Origin: Betaproteobacteria bacterium
GTDB lineage: Bacteria > Pseudomonadota > Gammaproteobacteria > Burkholderiales > Gallionellaceae
Direction: 5' to 3'
NCBI GenBank assembly: GCA_028871775.1
Contig: JAGWMH010000077.1
Location: 1 to 7,884 of the forward strand
Length of the DNA stretch: 7,884 bases
Every line of letters begins with the position of its first letter. Position 1 is the first letter of the stretch. A model generated the notes under the pieces. The model did not search any database, had not been told where the DNA came from, and saw nothing but the letters and a program-made list of their open reading frames with translations. Both the position numbers and the translations under genes were made by a program. Positions 1 to 7,884 of this stretch are shown here, in pieces.

Positions 1-9
1 TTGCGTCAT
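1..9 (-). CDS. Start of a further coupled gene, cut by the window edge
   Basis: The flavoprotein gene ends in TGA at 8-6, and an ATG sits at 9-7 on the same strand, giving an ATGA stop/start overlap. Only three codons (Met-Thr-Gln) are inside the window, so nothing can be said about the product. The overlap is typical of translationally coupled operon genes and suggests that the lipid-modification operon continues to the left. It could also be chance, because an ATG overlapping a TGA is a short pattern. Confidence 0.4.
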
Positions 10-1118
10 GTGGTTTGTATGGCTGCCTGTTGGGTGTGGAGAAACCAGCGATCCAGCACCACGTGGCGGGTAAACCATTTATTGCCTAGCAATATCCCGG
101 CGAGGAAACTACGCAGGAATGCCGGCCCGCCGCTTGGCGCTGGCGCAGCCCCGAAGCGCGCGGCCAGACGGCTGGCGTAAGGCAGCAGCTGCTGACGGCG
201 GTAATCTCCCCCGGCTTCCAGAATGGTGGCGGCGGCCATGAGAGAGGATTCCACCGCCGGCCGTATCCCTTCGCCGCTTTGCGGGTAAGCCAGCCCGGCA
301 GCATCGCCGACTAGGAGCATACCATCATCGAGCTGTTTGCGGGCGGCGTACCCATACGGCAGGTAGGCATGGCCGTGGAACTTGTCCGGGACGTCCTGTG
401 GAATCCTGCCGCGCTGCTTGAGGAACTCGCAGAAATGCTTGAGCTGTGCCGAAAGATGCTGGCTATCCTCACGGCCCAGTCCGATATTGAGATAACTGCC
501 TTTGCGAAAACACCAGCCGTATCCCTTCAGATCCCGACAAAAATAAAGCTCGGGAGTATCCCCCGTCACCTGGCAAGCGTCGCGTTGCGCCGGACTCATC
601 TCGAATTCGATTTCTTTTGCCGCAATTGCGCGCTCGTCCGCCCCGAGCGCCGCTCCCATGAAGCGCGCTACCGGGCAGAAATGCCCTCCCGCACCGATTA
701 CCAGCGGAGTCGAGATGGCATCGTTAACGATCCACTGCCTGCCGTCTCTTACCATGGATTTCAGCGCTTGCCCCAATCGCAGGCGCGCACCCGAGCGTTG
801 CAGCAGATAGTCGTCCAGCTCGCAGCGGCGTATGCCATAACTGACTATGTCCGGATATCGGGTCACCCTATGCATGCCACCGATCAAACCGGTACGAAAT
901 GCCGTTATCGGCTGCAGCACATGCTTCTGGCCGTAATCTTCGGTATCCAGCTGCAGCGCCTGCACCACCGCAGGAGTAATCCAGCCGGCGCAGACCTTGT
1001 CGCGCGGGAAGTTTGCCTTGTCCATCACCAGCACATCCAGGCCATGCCGGCGCAGTTCCCACGCGCAGCTCGAGCCTGCCGGACCGCCCCCGATAATGAG
1101 TACGTCACAAGTTTCCAT
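6..1118 (-). CDS. FAD-dependent oxidoreductase, geranylgeranyl reductase family
   Basis: A 370-aa flavoprotein. The N-terminus carries a Rossmann FAD site: the GxGxxG glycines are G10, G12 and G15, and an acidic residue, D33, ends the second strand to bind the ribose. A P38-x2-K-x-C-x-G45 motif follows, and the second FAD motif GDAAG lies at 271-275, followed by a GEGI stretch (282-285). This layout is typical of the geranylgeranyl reductase/FixC (COG0644) group, whose members reduce isoprenoid or other lipid double bonds or hydroxylate lipid-like substrates. The substrate cannot be read from the sequence. An open frame extends upstream to 1268, but Met at 1118 is chosen because the Rossmann strand begins immediately after it. 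Its ATG lies inside the end of the cyclopropane synthase gene (14-nt overlap) with only a weak upstream purine stretch, so translation is probably coupled. Context suggests that it acts on the membrane lipid or fatty acid made by that enzyme (inference). The family call is secure; the reaction is not. Confidence 0.88.
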   Translation of the reverse strand: METCDVLIIGGGPAGSSCAWELRRHGLDVLVMDKANFPRDKVCAGWITPAVVQALQLDTEDYGQKHVLQPITAFRTGLIGGMHRVTRYPDIVSYGIRRCELDDYLLQRSGARLRLGQALKSMVRDGRQWIVNDAISTPLVIGAGGHFCPVARFMGAALGADERAIAAKEIEFEMSPAQRDACQVTGDTPELYFCRDLKGYGWCFRKGSYLNIGLGREDSQHLSAQLKHFCEFLKQRGRIPQDVPDKFHGHAYLPYGYAARKQLDDGMLLVGDAAGLAYPQSGEGIRPAVESSLMAAATILEAGGDYRRQQLLPYASRLAARFGAAPAPSGGPAFLRSFLAGILLGNKWFTRHVVLDRWFLHTQQAAIQTT

Positions 1119-2415
1119 CGTGCGCGCCCGCAGGGAGATAGATGTGCTGCCGGGTCCACGGAATCTGGTTATGGCCCGCGCGTGCAAAGGACACCTGGAA
1201 CAGTTGCATGCCGCCGGTCTTGAAAGCCGTGAGAGATCCGGCGAGGTACAAACGCCACGCCCGCACAAATGCCGGGTCGAACATTTCCGTCACGCGCTCG
1301 ATATTGTTCTCATACCGCTGCAGCCAGTGCTCCAGGGTCTTGGCATAGTGCAGCCGTAAATTTTCCACATCCAGTACTGAAAAATCGAAAGGCTCGAAGA
1401 TCTGCATCATTTGCGCCAGGCTCGGCGGGCAGGCGCCGGGGAAAATGTGGCGCTCGGTCCACGCATCCATGGGCCGTGGGTAATTCAGGCCTATGGTATG
1501 GATCAGCCCGCGTCCGCTATCATTGAGGCTGCGATCGATTACTGCCCCCAACTCCTGATAATGGTCCGTCCCCACATGTTCGAGCATGCCGACCGAGGCA
1601 AAAGCATCGAACTCGCCGCGCACGTTGCGGTAGTCGTCCTCGATGAACTCAACCCGCCCGTCCAGCCCCTCGGCGTAAGCGCGTTGCCGGGCAAAGGCAA
1701 CCTGCTCGCTGGATATGTTGTAGGCTGTGACCGTCACACCATAGTGCCTGGCCATGTGCAACGCCAAAGCCCCCCAGCCGCAGCCCACTTCCACCACTTT
1801 TTCACCCGGTTGCAAGCGCAGTTTGCGGCATACGTGGTCCAGCTTTGCTATCTGGGCGTCTTCAAGACTGGTGTCCGGGCTGGAGAAGTACGCACAGGTG
1901 TACACCATCCGTTCATCGAGCCAGAGCTTGTAGAAGTCGTTGCCGATATCGTAGTGGTGGTGAATGTTGCGGCGCGCGCCATCAAGGGTGTTACGCCGTG
2001 CGTCATAGAAACGCGCCAGCAGTTTCTTACCGATCTTGCCCTGGCTGGCCAGCGGCCAGACCCGATAGACCGCTTCGAGGAAATCCAGCAGATTCCCCTG
2101 CACCTCTATGCGCTGGGCCGAGTACAGCTCGCCGAAGTAAAGCTCAGGGTCGGCGACCAGTTTCAATAATGCGCCACGGTCGCGAATGAGAACCCGCGCT
2201 ACCGCCTTCCCTTCACGATTCGAAATTTCCTGCCCATTCCACAGCACCACCTGCACGTGTGGATCGCCGATACCATGCAGCATTTTCGTCAACAGCATGG
2301 TTTCCGCCGCAAAGACCATATTACCAAGAGACCGCCGCTGTTCTCTTGCCGGCGACGGGAAATTGAATCCGCTGCTTATCGATTTGCTTGAAGGCTCGGC
2401 TTTATCTTGTCTCAT
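1105..2415 (-). CDS. cfa: Cyclopropane-fatty-acyl-phospholipid synthase (SAM-dependent)
   Basis: A 436-aa enzyme of the Cfa/mycolic acid cyclopropane synthase family. These enzymes transfer a methylene from S-adenosylmethionine to the cis double bond of unsaturated acyl chains in membrane phospholipids. The SAM-binding motif I (VEVGCGWG) is at 208-215. The typical HYDIGNDFY and YTCAYF segments precede it. Residues matching the E. coli bicarbonate site are all present: Cys174 (CAYF), Glu279 (LEHVG), His306 and Ile308 (HTIG), and Tyr357 (LHYAKT). The IFPG-x-CPPS segment is also present. This supports a genuine, active family member. An in-frame ATG at 2436 has no ribosome site. The ATG at 2415 has AAGGAG 7 nt upstream, so I start there. 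It lies 86 bp after the PE methyltransferase gene and overlaps the flavoprotein gene by 14 nt. Cyclopropanation is the default function. A methylated or methylenated acyl product later reduced by the flavoprotein is a possible alternative. Confidence 0.92.
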   Translation of the reverse strand: MRQDKAEPSSKSISSGFNFPSPAREQRRSLGNMVFAAETMLLTKMLHGIGDPHVQVVLWNGQEISNREGKAVARVLIRDRGALLKLVADPELYFGELYSAQRIEVQGNLLDFLEAVYRVWPLASQGKIGKKLLARFYDARRNTLDGARRNIHHHYDIGNDFYKLWLDERMVYTCAYFSSPDTSLEDAQIAKLDHVCRKLRLQPGEKVVEVGCGWGALALHMARHYGVTVTAYNISSEQVAFARQRAYAEGLDGRVEFIEDDYRNVRGEFDAFASVGMLEHVGTDHYQELGAVIDRSLNDSGRGLIHTIGLNYPRPMDAWTERHIFPGACPPSLAQMMQIFEPFDFSVLDVENLRLHYAKTLEHWLQRYENNIERVTEMFDPAFVRAWRLYLAGSLTAFKTGGMQLFQVSFARAGHNQIPWTRQHIYLPAGAHDGNL

Positions 2416-2422
2416 GCTTTTG

Positions 2423-2428
2423 CTCCTT
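2423..2428 (-). promoter_or_regulatory. Ribosome binding site deciding the cfa start
   Basis: AAGGAG on the minus strand lies 7 nt before the ATG at 2415. The upstream in-frame ATG at 2436 has no purine-rich site in front of it, and this AAGGAG lies inside the extension it would add. This favours the shorter protein. Confidence 0.75.
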
Positions 2429-2501
2429 GCATTCATGTCGTGATGCTGCCATCAAATCGGTCTGCCACGATCCGCTAACATACTTGTTAAATCCGGCCCC
2501 T

Positions 2502-3164
2502 CTATGACGCTACGCAGACAGGCGCCATAATTTCAGAGGTGAATTGCTTGTTGTTACCGGCCTCTACCATCGTGCAAAAATGAAAAATATTCACCGGATG
2601 GATATTCGTGGCCTTCAGTCCGGTTGCGGCCAGAAACCGGTCCAGCGAAAAATCGGGGCGAAAGCCGAGTTGCTTTGACAGCGGTGCAAGGAGGTTTTCA
2701 AAAGTTCCGAGCAAAGGATTTTGACTGTGGAAGTGATTCACAAAAATAATCCGGCCATGGGGCTTGCACACCCTGCGCATCTCATCGACGAGCCGTTCCG
2801 GATCCGGAACGACAGATACGACATACATGGCAACCACCTTGTCAAAACTGCTGTCTTCAAACTCCATATTTTCCGCATCCATGACCGACAACTGCACAAT
2901 ATTATCCAGTTGATCGCGCACCTTTTTGGCCTGCGCCTGCGCCAGCATGTCGCGTGAAATATCGATTCCGGTGATAAGCACATTTTTTGGATACAGATGT
3001 AGGGACAGCCCGGTGCCTACACCCACTTCCAGAACCCGCTCTCCCGGCCTGCAGTTCATGCGCTCAACAGTCGCCTTGCGTCCGGGTTGAAAGACTGCGC
3101 CAAAGACAAAATCGTAAAACCGTGCATATCGCCGATAGACCTGTTCTATCGCTCTGATGTCCAA
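2502..3164 (-). CDS. pmtA: Phosphatidylethanolamine N-methyltransferase, PmtA type
   Basis: A 220-aa class I SAM-dependent methyltransferase. An N-terminal YDFVFGAVFQPGR segment (17-29) is like that of Rhodobacter-type PmtA. Motif I is VLEVGVGTG (44-52), the acidic ribose ligand is D68 (GIDIS), and the motif II region is DAEN (96-99). Length is close to the roughly 200 aa of that family. PmtA enzymes methylate phosphatidylethanolamine at the cytoplasmic membrane face, up to three times, giving mono- and dimethyl forms or phosphatidylcholine. How many methyl groups this one adds is unknown. The start codon is TTG, supported by GGAGG 6 nt upstream. The gene lies 63 bp after the HtrA gene and directly before cfa, which fits a shared role in phospholipid remodelling. 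A ubiquinone/menaquinone-type or other small-molecule methyltransferase is the main alternative, because motif I alone does not fix the substrate. Confidence 0.75.
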   Translation of the reverse strand: MDIRAIEQVYRRYARFYDFVFGAVFQPGRKATVERMNCRPGERVLEVGVGTGLSLHLYPKNVLITGIDISRDMLAQAQAKKVRDQLDNIVQLSVMDAENMEFEDSSFDKVVAMYVVSVVPDPERLVDEMRRVCKPHGRIIFVNHFHSQNPLLGTFENLLAPLSKQLGFRPDFSLDRFLAATGLKATNIHPVNIFHFCTMVEAGNNKQFTSEIMAPVCVAS

Positions 3165-3170
3165 GAATAG

Positions 3171-3175
3171 CCTCC
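3171..3175 (-). promoter_or_regulatory. Ribosome binding site supporting the TTG start of pmtA
   Basis: GGAGG on the minus strand lies 6 nt before the TTG at 3164-3162. No ATG or GTG alternative is needed, because the protein from this TTG aligns with the usual N-terminus of the family. Confidence 0.75.
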
Positions 3176-3227
3176 AAAGTTTTTATTTAACCGGTTGGGA
3201 GCATGCTCTACCTCTTAGTTAAAGCGC

Positions 3228-4706
3228 TCATTCATCCTTTAACTTTAACGGAATAAAAATCCTAGTATCCTCACGCTGCACCAGCACGGCGGCACGCTTG
3301 CCGGCTTTATCCAGCGCTGTACGAAGTTGCTTAGTAGTGGAGACGCGTTGGCTGTTGACGGCGATGATGATATCGCCCGGCTGGATGCCCGATTCCGCGG
3401 CCACGTCAGTAACCGCTTCGACCACCAGATGGCCATCGGTATGCAATGCAAGCTGCTCTTCGTGTGTAAGTTCATGTACAGCGATACCGAGATGGCCGGG
3501 CTGTGTTGGCTTGGCTTGCGGTTCCTGTTTCTGCGCCATGCGCTCAGACTTGGCTTCCCCCAGGCTGATAGTCATTTCCCTAGAGGCACCATTACGCAAT
3601 ACCTGAAGTTTTGCGCTTGATCCGGGCGCGGCATTGGCAACTGCGCGCACCAAATCATCGGTACTGGCCATATCCTTGCCATCAAATTTCAGGATGATGT
3701 CGCCGATCTGAAGGCCGGCACGATCGGCCGGCCCATCTTTTTCCACTGAAGTGATCAGCGCACCGCTGGCCTTGGCCAGATCGAATGATTTGGCAAGCTC
3801 CGGCCCTACGCTCTGGACGGTGATTCCGAGCCTGCCACGTCTGACCGTGCCATGCTTCAACAATTCGTCCTTCACCTTCATCGCGAGGTTGATCGGGATC
3901 GCAAAGGACAAACCCATGTAGCCGCCGCTGCGGCTGTATATCTGGGAATTGATGCCGACCACTTCGCCATTCGTGTTGAACAGCGGGCCGCCGGAATTGC
4001 CCGGATTGACCGGAACGTCGGTCTGAATGAATGGAATGATATCCTCGCCCGGCAGGCTGCGCCCCTTGGCGCTCACGATGCCCTGGGAAACCGAGTTGGT
4101 GAAGCCGAACGGCGAGCCGATTGCGACGACCCATTCCCCCACATCGAGTTTCGACGAATCACCGATGCTGACCACCGGAAGATCCTTGGCGGGAATCTTC
4201 AGCAGCGCAATATCGCTGCGCCTGTCCGTGCCGACAACCTTCGCCTTGAACTCGCGCTGGTCGGTCAGCCGCACCGTTACCTCATCTGCGTCCTCGACGA
4301 CGTGGGCATTGGTGAGAATATAACCGTCCGCACTGACAATGAAACCCGAGCCGAGCGACTGGCTGCGAAACTCACGCGGAGGCTCGTCGCCTGGCGCAAA
4401 CCGGCGGAGGAATTCGTTGAAAGGGTCATCCGGGGTAAGGCCGGGGAATGCCTGGAATGGAGGCGCTCCGCGAACCTTCCTGGTGGAGCTGATATTGATT
4501 ACGGCGGGACCTTCCTTCTTGACCAGAGCCGTGAAATTGGGCAGGGCAACAGACACCGGTGCGGCGCCGGTGGTGGTGGTGCTGGCGGCAGTGACAGGGA
4601 CATTGGCATTTTTTGGCAATACTGCCGGCTGTTTGTCACACCCGGCCAACGTCAGCCCAATCATCGTCAGGAAGATTGCCAGTGCAGGCAGGTTCATAGG
4701 GCGCAT
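3228..4706 (-). CDS. HtrA/Deg-family serine protease, predicted lipoprotein with two PDZ domains
   Basis: A 492-aa trypsin-like protease of the DegP/DegQ/MucD family, which degrades misfolded envelope proteins. A hydrophobic signal segment (about 7-22) ends in a lipobox, L20-A-G-C23, so the protein is probably lipidated and membrane-anchored on the periplasmic side. A Thr/Ala/Pro-rich linker follows. The protease domain spans about 58-285, with the triad His135 (TNAHVV), Asp165 (SDIALLK) and Ser238 (GNSGGP) all present. PDZ1 is at about 290-385 and PDZ2 at about 403-488, joined by a Lys/Gln/Pro-rich linker. Start: ATG at 4706 has AAGGAG 8 nt upstream; a second Met at codon 4 is less well spaced. 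The gene begins 13 bp after the BCAM0308-family gene. The lipobox differs from classical soluble DegP and DegQ. Family and activity are well supported; the exact orthologue (degP, degQ or mucD) cannot be decided here. Confidence 0.93.
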   Translation of the reverse strand: MRPMNLPALAIFLTMIGLTLAGCDKQPAVLPKNANVPVTAASTTTTGAAPVSVALPNFTALVKKEGPAVINISSTRKVRGAPPFQAFPGLTPDDPFNEFLRRFAPGDEPPREFRSQSLGSGFIVSADGYILTNAHVVEDADEVTVRLTDQREFKAKVVGTDRRSDIALLKIPAKDLPVVSIGDSSKLDVGEWVVAIGSPFGFTNSVSQGIVSAKGRSLPGEDIIPFIQTDVPVNPGNSGGPLFNTNGEVVGINSQIYSRSGGYMGLSFAIPINLAMKVKDELLKHGTVRRGRLGITVQSVGPELAKSFDLAKASGALITSVEKDGPADRAGLQIGDIILKFDGKDMASTDDLVRAVANAAPGSSAKLQVLRNGASREMTISLGEAKSERMAQKQEPQAKPTQPGHLGIAVHELTHEEQLALHTDGHLVVEAVTDVAAESGIQPGDIIIAVNSQRVSTTKQLRTALDKAGKRAAVLVQREDTRIFIPLKLKDE

Positions 4707-4714
4707 CGCTTATT

Positions 4715-4720
4715 CTCCTT
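4715..4720 (-). promoter_or_regulatory. htrA ribosome binding site touching the upstream stop codon
   Basis: AAGGAG on the minus strand lies 8 nt before the htrA ATG. Its first base is the last base of the TGA stop of the preceding gene. Ribosomes finishing the upstream gene would therefore sit on this site, which favours coupled translation. Confidence 0.7.
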
Positions 4721-5223
4721 CAGTGTATCCAACTCACGCGCAACAGATTCTGTTCCGGGTTATAGTGAAATTGCAGCTCGCCCTGATAGGCGTGATGCAG
4801 CGCCTCGCCCATGCCACGTGCAAGATGAATGTCGGTGGTGGTCACCACTGTTGCGCCATCTTTTTCTTCCACCGCCATGATGCGTTTGAGCGGATGCTCT
4901 GCCCGCTGGTGCTTTTCATGGTTATGCACGAGACGCATAATTTCATCGCGATGGGATTGGAAGAACTCTCCCTTCATGGTAAGGAAACCGGCCGGATAAT
5001 GGTCGTGGATACGATGGCAGGCAGGGCAGATTTCCCGATGGGCGTTTTCCGGAGCCTTGAGCCACTGCCAGCGTCCTGCATGAAAAAACGCACCACATTG
5101 CGGGCAGACGGTGGGCTCCGGCAGCTTGGCCTTGGCTTTGTAGGCATCATGCACGTGCTCCTGAAAAATGCCGTCGTGGCGCTGGATCTGGCGGAAACCG
5201 CCGGCAAAAGTTGCGTGACTCAT
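4720..5223 (-). CDS. BCAM0308-family protein, putative zinc-binding
   Basis: A 167-aa soluble protein with two Cys pairs, C40-P-Q-C43 and C66-P-A-C69. The second pair is followed by His70, His73 and His75. This gives a likely zinc ribbon split by a GRWQW segment (50-54). A conserved-looking HPLKRIM block lies at 110-116. I recognise the pattern as the family named after Burkholderia cenocepacia BCAM0308, sometimes annotated as an Nmd3-like protein affecting ribosome stability and mRNA decay. That functional label is unproven. There is no signal peptide or membrane segment, so it is expected in the cytoplasm. ATG at 5223 has AAGGAG 8 nt upstream. It lies between groEL (88 bp before) and htrA (13 bp after), so a role in stress or protein quality control is reasonable but inferred. 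Confidence 0.75.
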   Translation of the reverse strand: MSHATFAGGFRQIQRHDGIFQEHVHDAYKAKAKLPEPTVCPQCGAFFHAGRWQWLKAPENAHREICPACHRIHDHYPAGFLTMKGEFFQSHRDEIMRLVHNHEKHQRAEHPLKRIMAVEEKDGATVVTTTDIHLARGMGEALHHAYQGELQFHYNPEQNLLRVSWIH

Positions 5224-5311
5224 GATGATTTCTCCTTGGTTTGATTGCGTGATCGCCCGAATTATTTCACTTGCATTCTACTGAATCTTTTCCATTTCAC
5301 CGGGCCACTCG

Positions 5312-6984
<1,673 letters not shown>

Positions 6985-6991
6985 TTTTGTT

Positions 6992-7387
6992 TTACCACTC
7001 TTGCGGCAATTGGTATTTCTCTGGCAGCAAATTGATGATTTCCCTTTGCACTGTAATGTCATGTTCTTCGTAGAGTGCGTTGCCGCATAATGACAGTACT
7101 TCGTCAAAGTTCTCCAGAACTTTTTCGCCCTGCCACACCCATTCGACAGGCAGGCAAATACCTGGATTGCCTTCAGTTGGATAATCGGACAGCACTACAC
7201 CTACAGCTTTGATATGCATGCTGGATTGTGGCGTGCAGTGTTTGATGAAAACGATGTCTTCGCTCTTGATGGCCGAAACAATACTGTGCAAATCCGATTT
7301 ACCATCAGGCAACTGGGGGTAGCATACAATGTTCTTGTCCAGGAAGCCTTGCGCATTGCGTTCCTCAATTCCGAAAAATGCAGTCAT
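6992..7387 (-). CDS. Hypothetical protein, 131 aa, unknown function
   Basis: I do not recognise this protein with certainty. It is soluble-looking, with no signal peptide or membrane helix. A central DIVFIKHC...IKAVGVVL segment alternates hydrophobic and polar residues as in beta strands, and the C-terminal third is acidic and Trp/Leu-rich. The central block is loosely reminiscent of small PUA/EVE-like beta-barrel domains, but this is a weak impression. An in-frame ATG at 7399 lacks a ribosome site. The ATG at 7387 has GGAGG 5 nt upstream, so I start there. It ends 60 bp before groEL, in the place where groES usually stands, but it shows no GroES features (length, mobile loop, C-terminal pattern). 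Its bases look AT-richer than groEL, which may mean a different origin. Confidence 0.72.
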   Translation of the reverse strand: MTAFFGIEERNAQGFLDKNIVCYPQLPDGKSDLHSIVSAIKSEDIVFIKHCTPQSSMHIKAVGVVLSDYPTEGNPGICLPVEWVWQGEKVLENFDEVLSLCGNALYEEHDITVQREIINLLPEKYQLPQEW

Positions 7388-7545
7388 CGCTCCCTCCATT
7401 TTCGTAACGATTATTATCGATCCTGAATGGGGTTGGCTGGTGTATCAACCTATTCAATATCGTTGAACCGTCGTTTTGATGCCGCCGAGTCATTCACCGG
7501 CAGGATAACACTCAATGCCCATGCCGGTTCTGCGCACAACAACTG
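7388..7545 (-). promoter_or_regulatory. Probable promoter region of the unknown gene-groEL operon
   Basis: This non-coding stretch precedes the operon. Reading on the minus strand, CCCCATTC at 7432-7425 matches the -10 core of sigma-32 heat-shock promoters. TTGAA at 7457-7453 is a -35-like word, but the roughly 20-nt spacing is longer than usual. A GATAAT word lies just downstream. TTCAA/TTGAA arms flank 5 nt at 7453-7467, and ACCGGCA/TGCCGGT arms (7496-7502 and 7522-7528) form a longer-range inverted repeat. None of these alone proves a promoter or operator; the gene spacing is the main reason to expect one here. Confidence 0.3.
7393..7397 (-). promoter_or_regulatory. Ribosome binding site deciding the start of the 131-aa gene
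   Basis: GGAGG on the minus strand lies 5 nt before the ATG at 7387. It overlaps the alternative upstream ATG (7399-7397), which itself has no good site. This makes the downstream ATG the better start. Confidence 0.7.
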
Positions 7546-7570
7546 ATGGTGGGCAGGTGCTGCCCACCAT
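7546..7570 (-). terminator. Likely terminator of the DUF1540 gene
   Basis: A perfect 10-bp inverted repeat (7546-7555 with 7561-7570, arms ATGGTGGGCA and TGCCCACCAT) encloses a 5-nt loop. It starts 20 bp after the DUF1540 stop codon. The bases that follow in the direction of transcription (CAGTTGTTGTG) are only moderately T-rich, so termination may be partial. The stem is GC-rich and the position is right. Confidence 0.6.
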
Positions 7571-7590
7571 ACATGCCTGTAGCGGAGTAT

Positions 7591-7869
7591 TCAGCATAAG
7601 TCGAAGGTCATGCAGTTAGCTTTGTTTTTGACTATTCCGACCTGAATACTATCCGCCATGCATTCGAAGTCATTGTTAAACCTGCAGCCGACGGTCTTGC
7701 AGGCGCCGATACCTGCAACCTGATTGACCGACTTGGCGTGGCGCGACCCCGCCATGTAGGTGTCACAACCGGGCTGGAGGGAGTCGCCGATAGTAATGGC
7801 GCGGGCGTGGCAATTGCTGTTAACGTTGTATGCGCACTCGCTTGCCATGCACTTAGTGACAATGGGCAT
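7591..7869 (-). CDS. Small cysteine-rich protein with two DUF1540-type modules
   Basis: A 92-aa protein with nine cysteines in a clear internal duplication. Module 1 has C7-x4-C12-x7-C20-x14-C35, and module 2 has C57-x4-C62-x7-C70-x15-C86, with a final Cys92. Each module has an aromatic-Asn pair after its second Cys (YN, FN) and a short hydrophobic stretch after its third. This is the pattern of DUF1540, a small domain of unknown function thought to bind metal through its cysteines. There is no signal peptide, so it is probably cytoplasmic. ATG at 7869 is used because the next Met (codon 8) would lose Cys7. Only 15 bases upstream are visible, with no clear ribosome site. It is separated from the next gene by about 200 bp and a terminator-like hairpin, so it is probably a separate transcript. 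Confidence 0.82.
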   Translation of the reverse strand: MPIVTKCMASECAYNVNSNCHARAITIGDSLQPGCDTYMAGSRHAKSVNQVAGIGACKTVGCRFNNDFECMADSIQVGIVKNKANCMTFDLC

Positions 7870-7884
7870 TTCAAGGCAAATTTT

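Noticed and set aside
369..1223. Long plus-strand open frame (284 codons)
   Set aside because: It lies antisense to the flavoprotein gene, which has clear FAD motifs. The translation shows no recognisable domain and is rich in Arg, Ala and His, as is usual for antisense frames in GC-rich DNA.
1411..2169. Plus-strand open frame (252 codons)
   Set aside because: It is antisense to the cyclopropane synthase gene, whose motifs are intact, and has no family features.
2476..2489. TAACA/TGTTA inverted repeat between pmtA and cfa
   Set aside because: The stem is only 5 bp and AT-rich, and no T run follows, so it is probably chance.
3188..3208. Short palindromes AACCGGTT and GAGCATGCTC between htrA and pmtA as a terminator
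   Set aside because: Both are short perfect palindromes without a loop or a following T run in the gene direction, so they do not form a terminator.
3852..4880. Plus-strand open frame (342 codons)
   Set aside because: It is antisense to htrA and runs into the antisense of the next gene. It shows no domain or ribosome site.
7388..7590. FNR/Anr-type box (TTGAT-N4-ATCAA), as expected if the cluster were oxygen-controlled
   Set aside because: TTGAT and ATCAA words occur singly here and in 5224-5311, but never as a correctly spaced pair.

Overview
The window carries one collinear set of genes. Seven complete genes and the first codons of an eighth lie on the minus strand between about 1 and 7387, and a separate small minus-strand gene lies at 7591-7869. 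No credible gene was found on the plus strand, and no rRNA, tRNA, CRISPR array or insertion sequence was seen. The protein types (Rhodobacter-type PmtA, Cfa, periplasmic-type HtrA, a BCAM0308-family protein) and the moderately high GC content suggest a Gram-negative proteobacterium, most likely betaproteobacterial. That placement is inference; no rRNA or marker gene is present to prove it.

In transcription order (high to low coordinates), the right edge holds a 92-aa cysteine-rich protein with two DUF1540-type modules, followed by a strong hairpin that probably ends its transcript. After a gap of about 200 bp comes an AT-richer gene for a 131-aa protein I do not recognise. Next is an orphan GroEL with no groES beside it, a Ser in place of the ATPase residue Asp52, and no Gly-Gly-Met tail. 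It is followed by a BCAM0308-family putative zinc protein and then, 13 bp later, by a lipoprotein HtrA/Deg protease with two PDZ domains.

The left half is about membrane lipids. It holds a PmtA-type phosphatidylethanolamine N-methyltransferase starting at TTG, a cyclopropane-fatty-acid synthase, and a geranylgeranyl-reductase-family flavoprotein whose start overlaps the cfa stop by 14 nt. An ATGA overlap at the left edge implies at least one more coupled gene beyond the window.

Together the genes read as a protein and membrane homeostasis block: a chaperonin for folding, a membrane-anchored protease for envelope quality control, and enzymes that remodel phospholipid headgroups and acyl chains. 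The most interesting points are the GroEL active-site substitution and the tight Cfa-flavoprotein pairing, which could produce a modified fatty acid other than a plain cyclopropane. The unknown gene in the place where groES would normally sit is the third point to look at.
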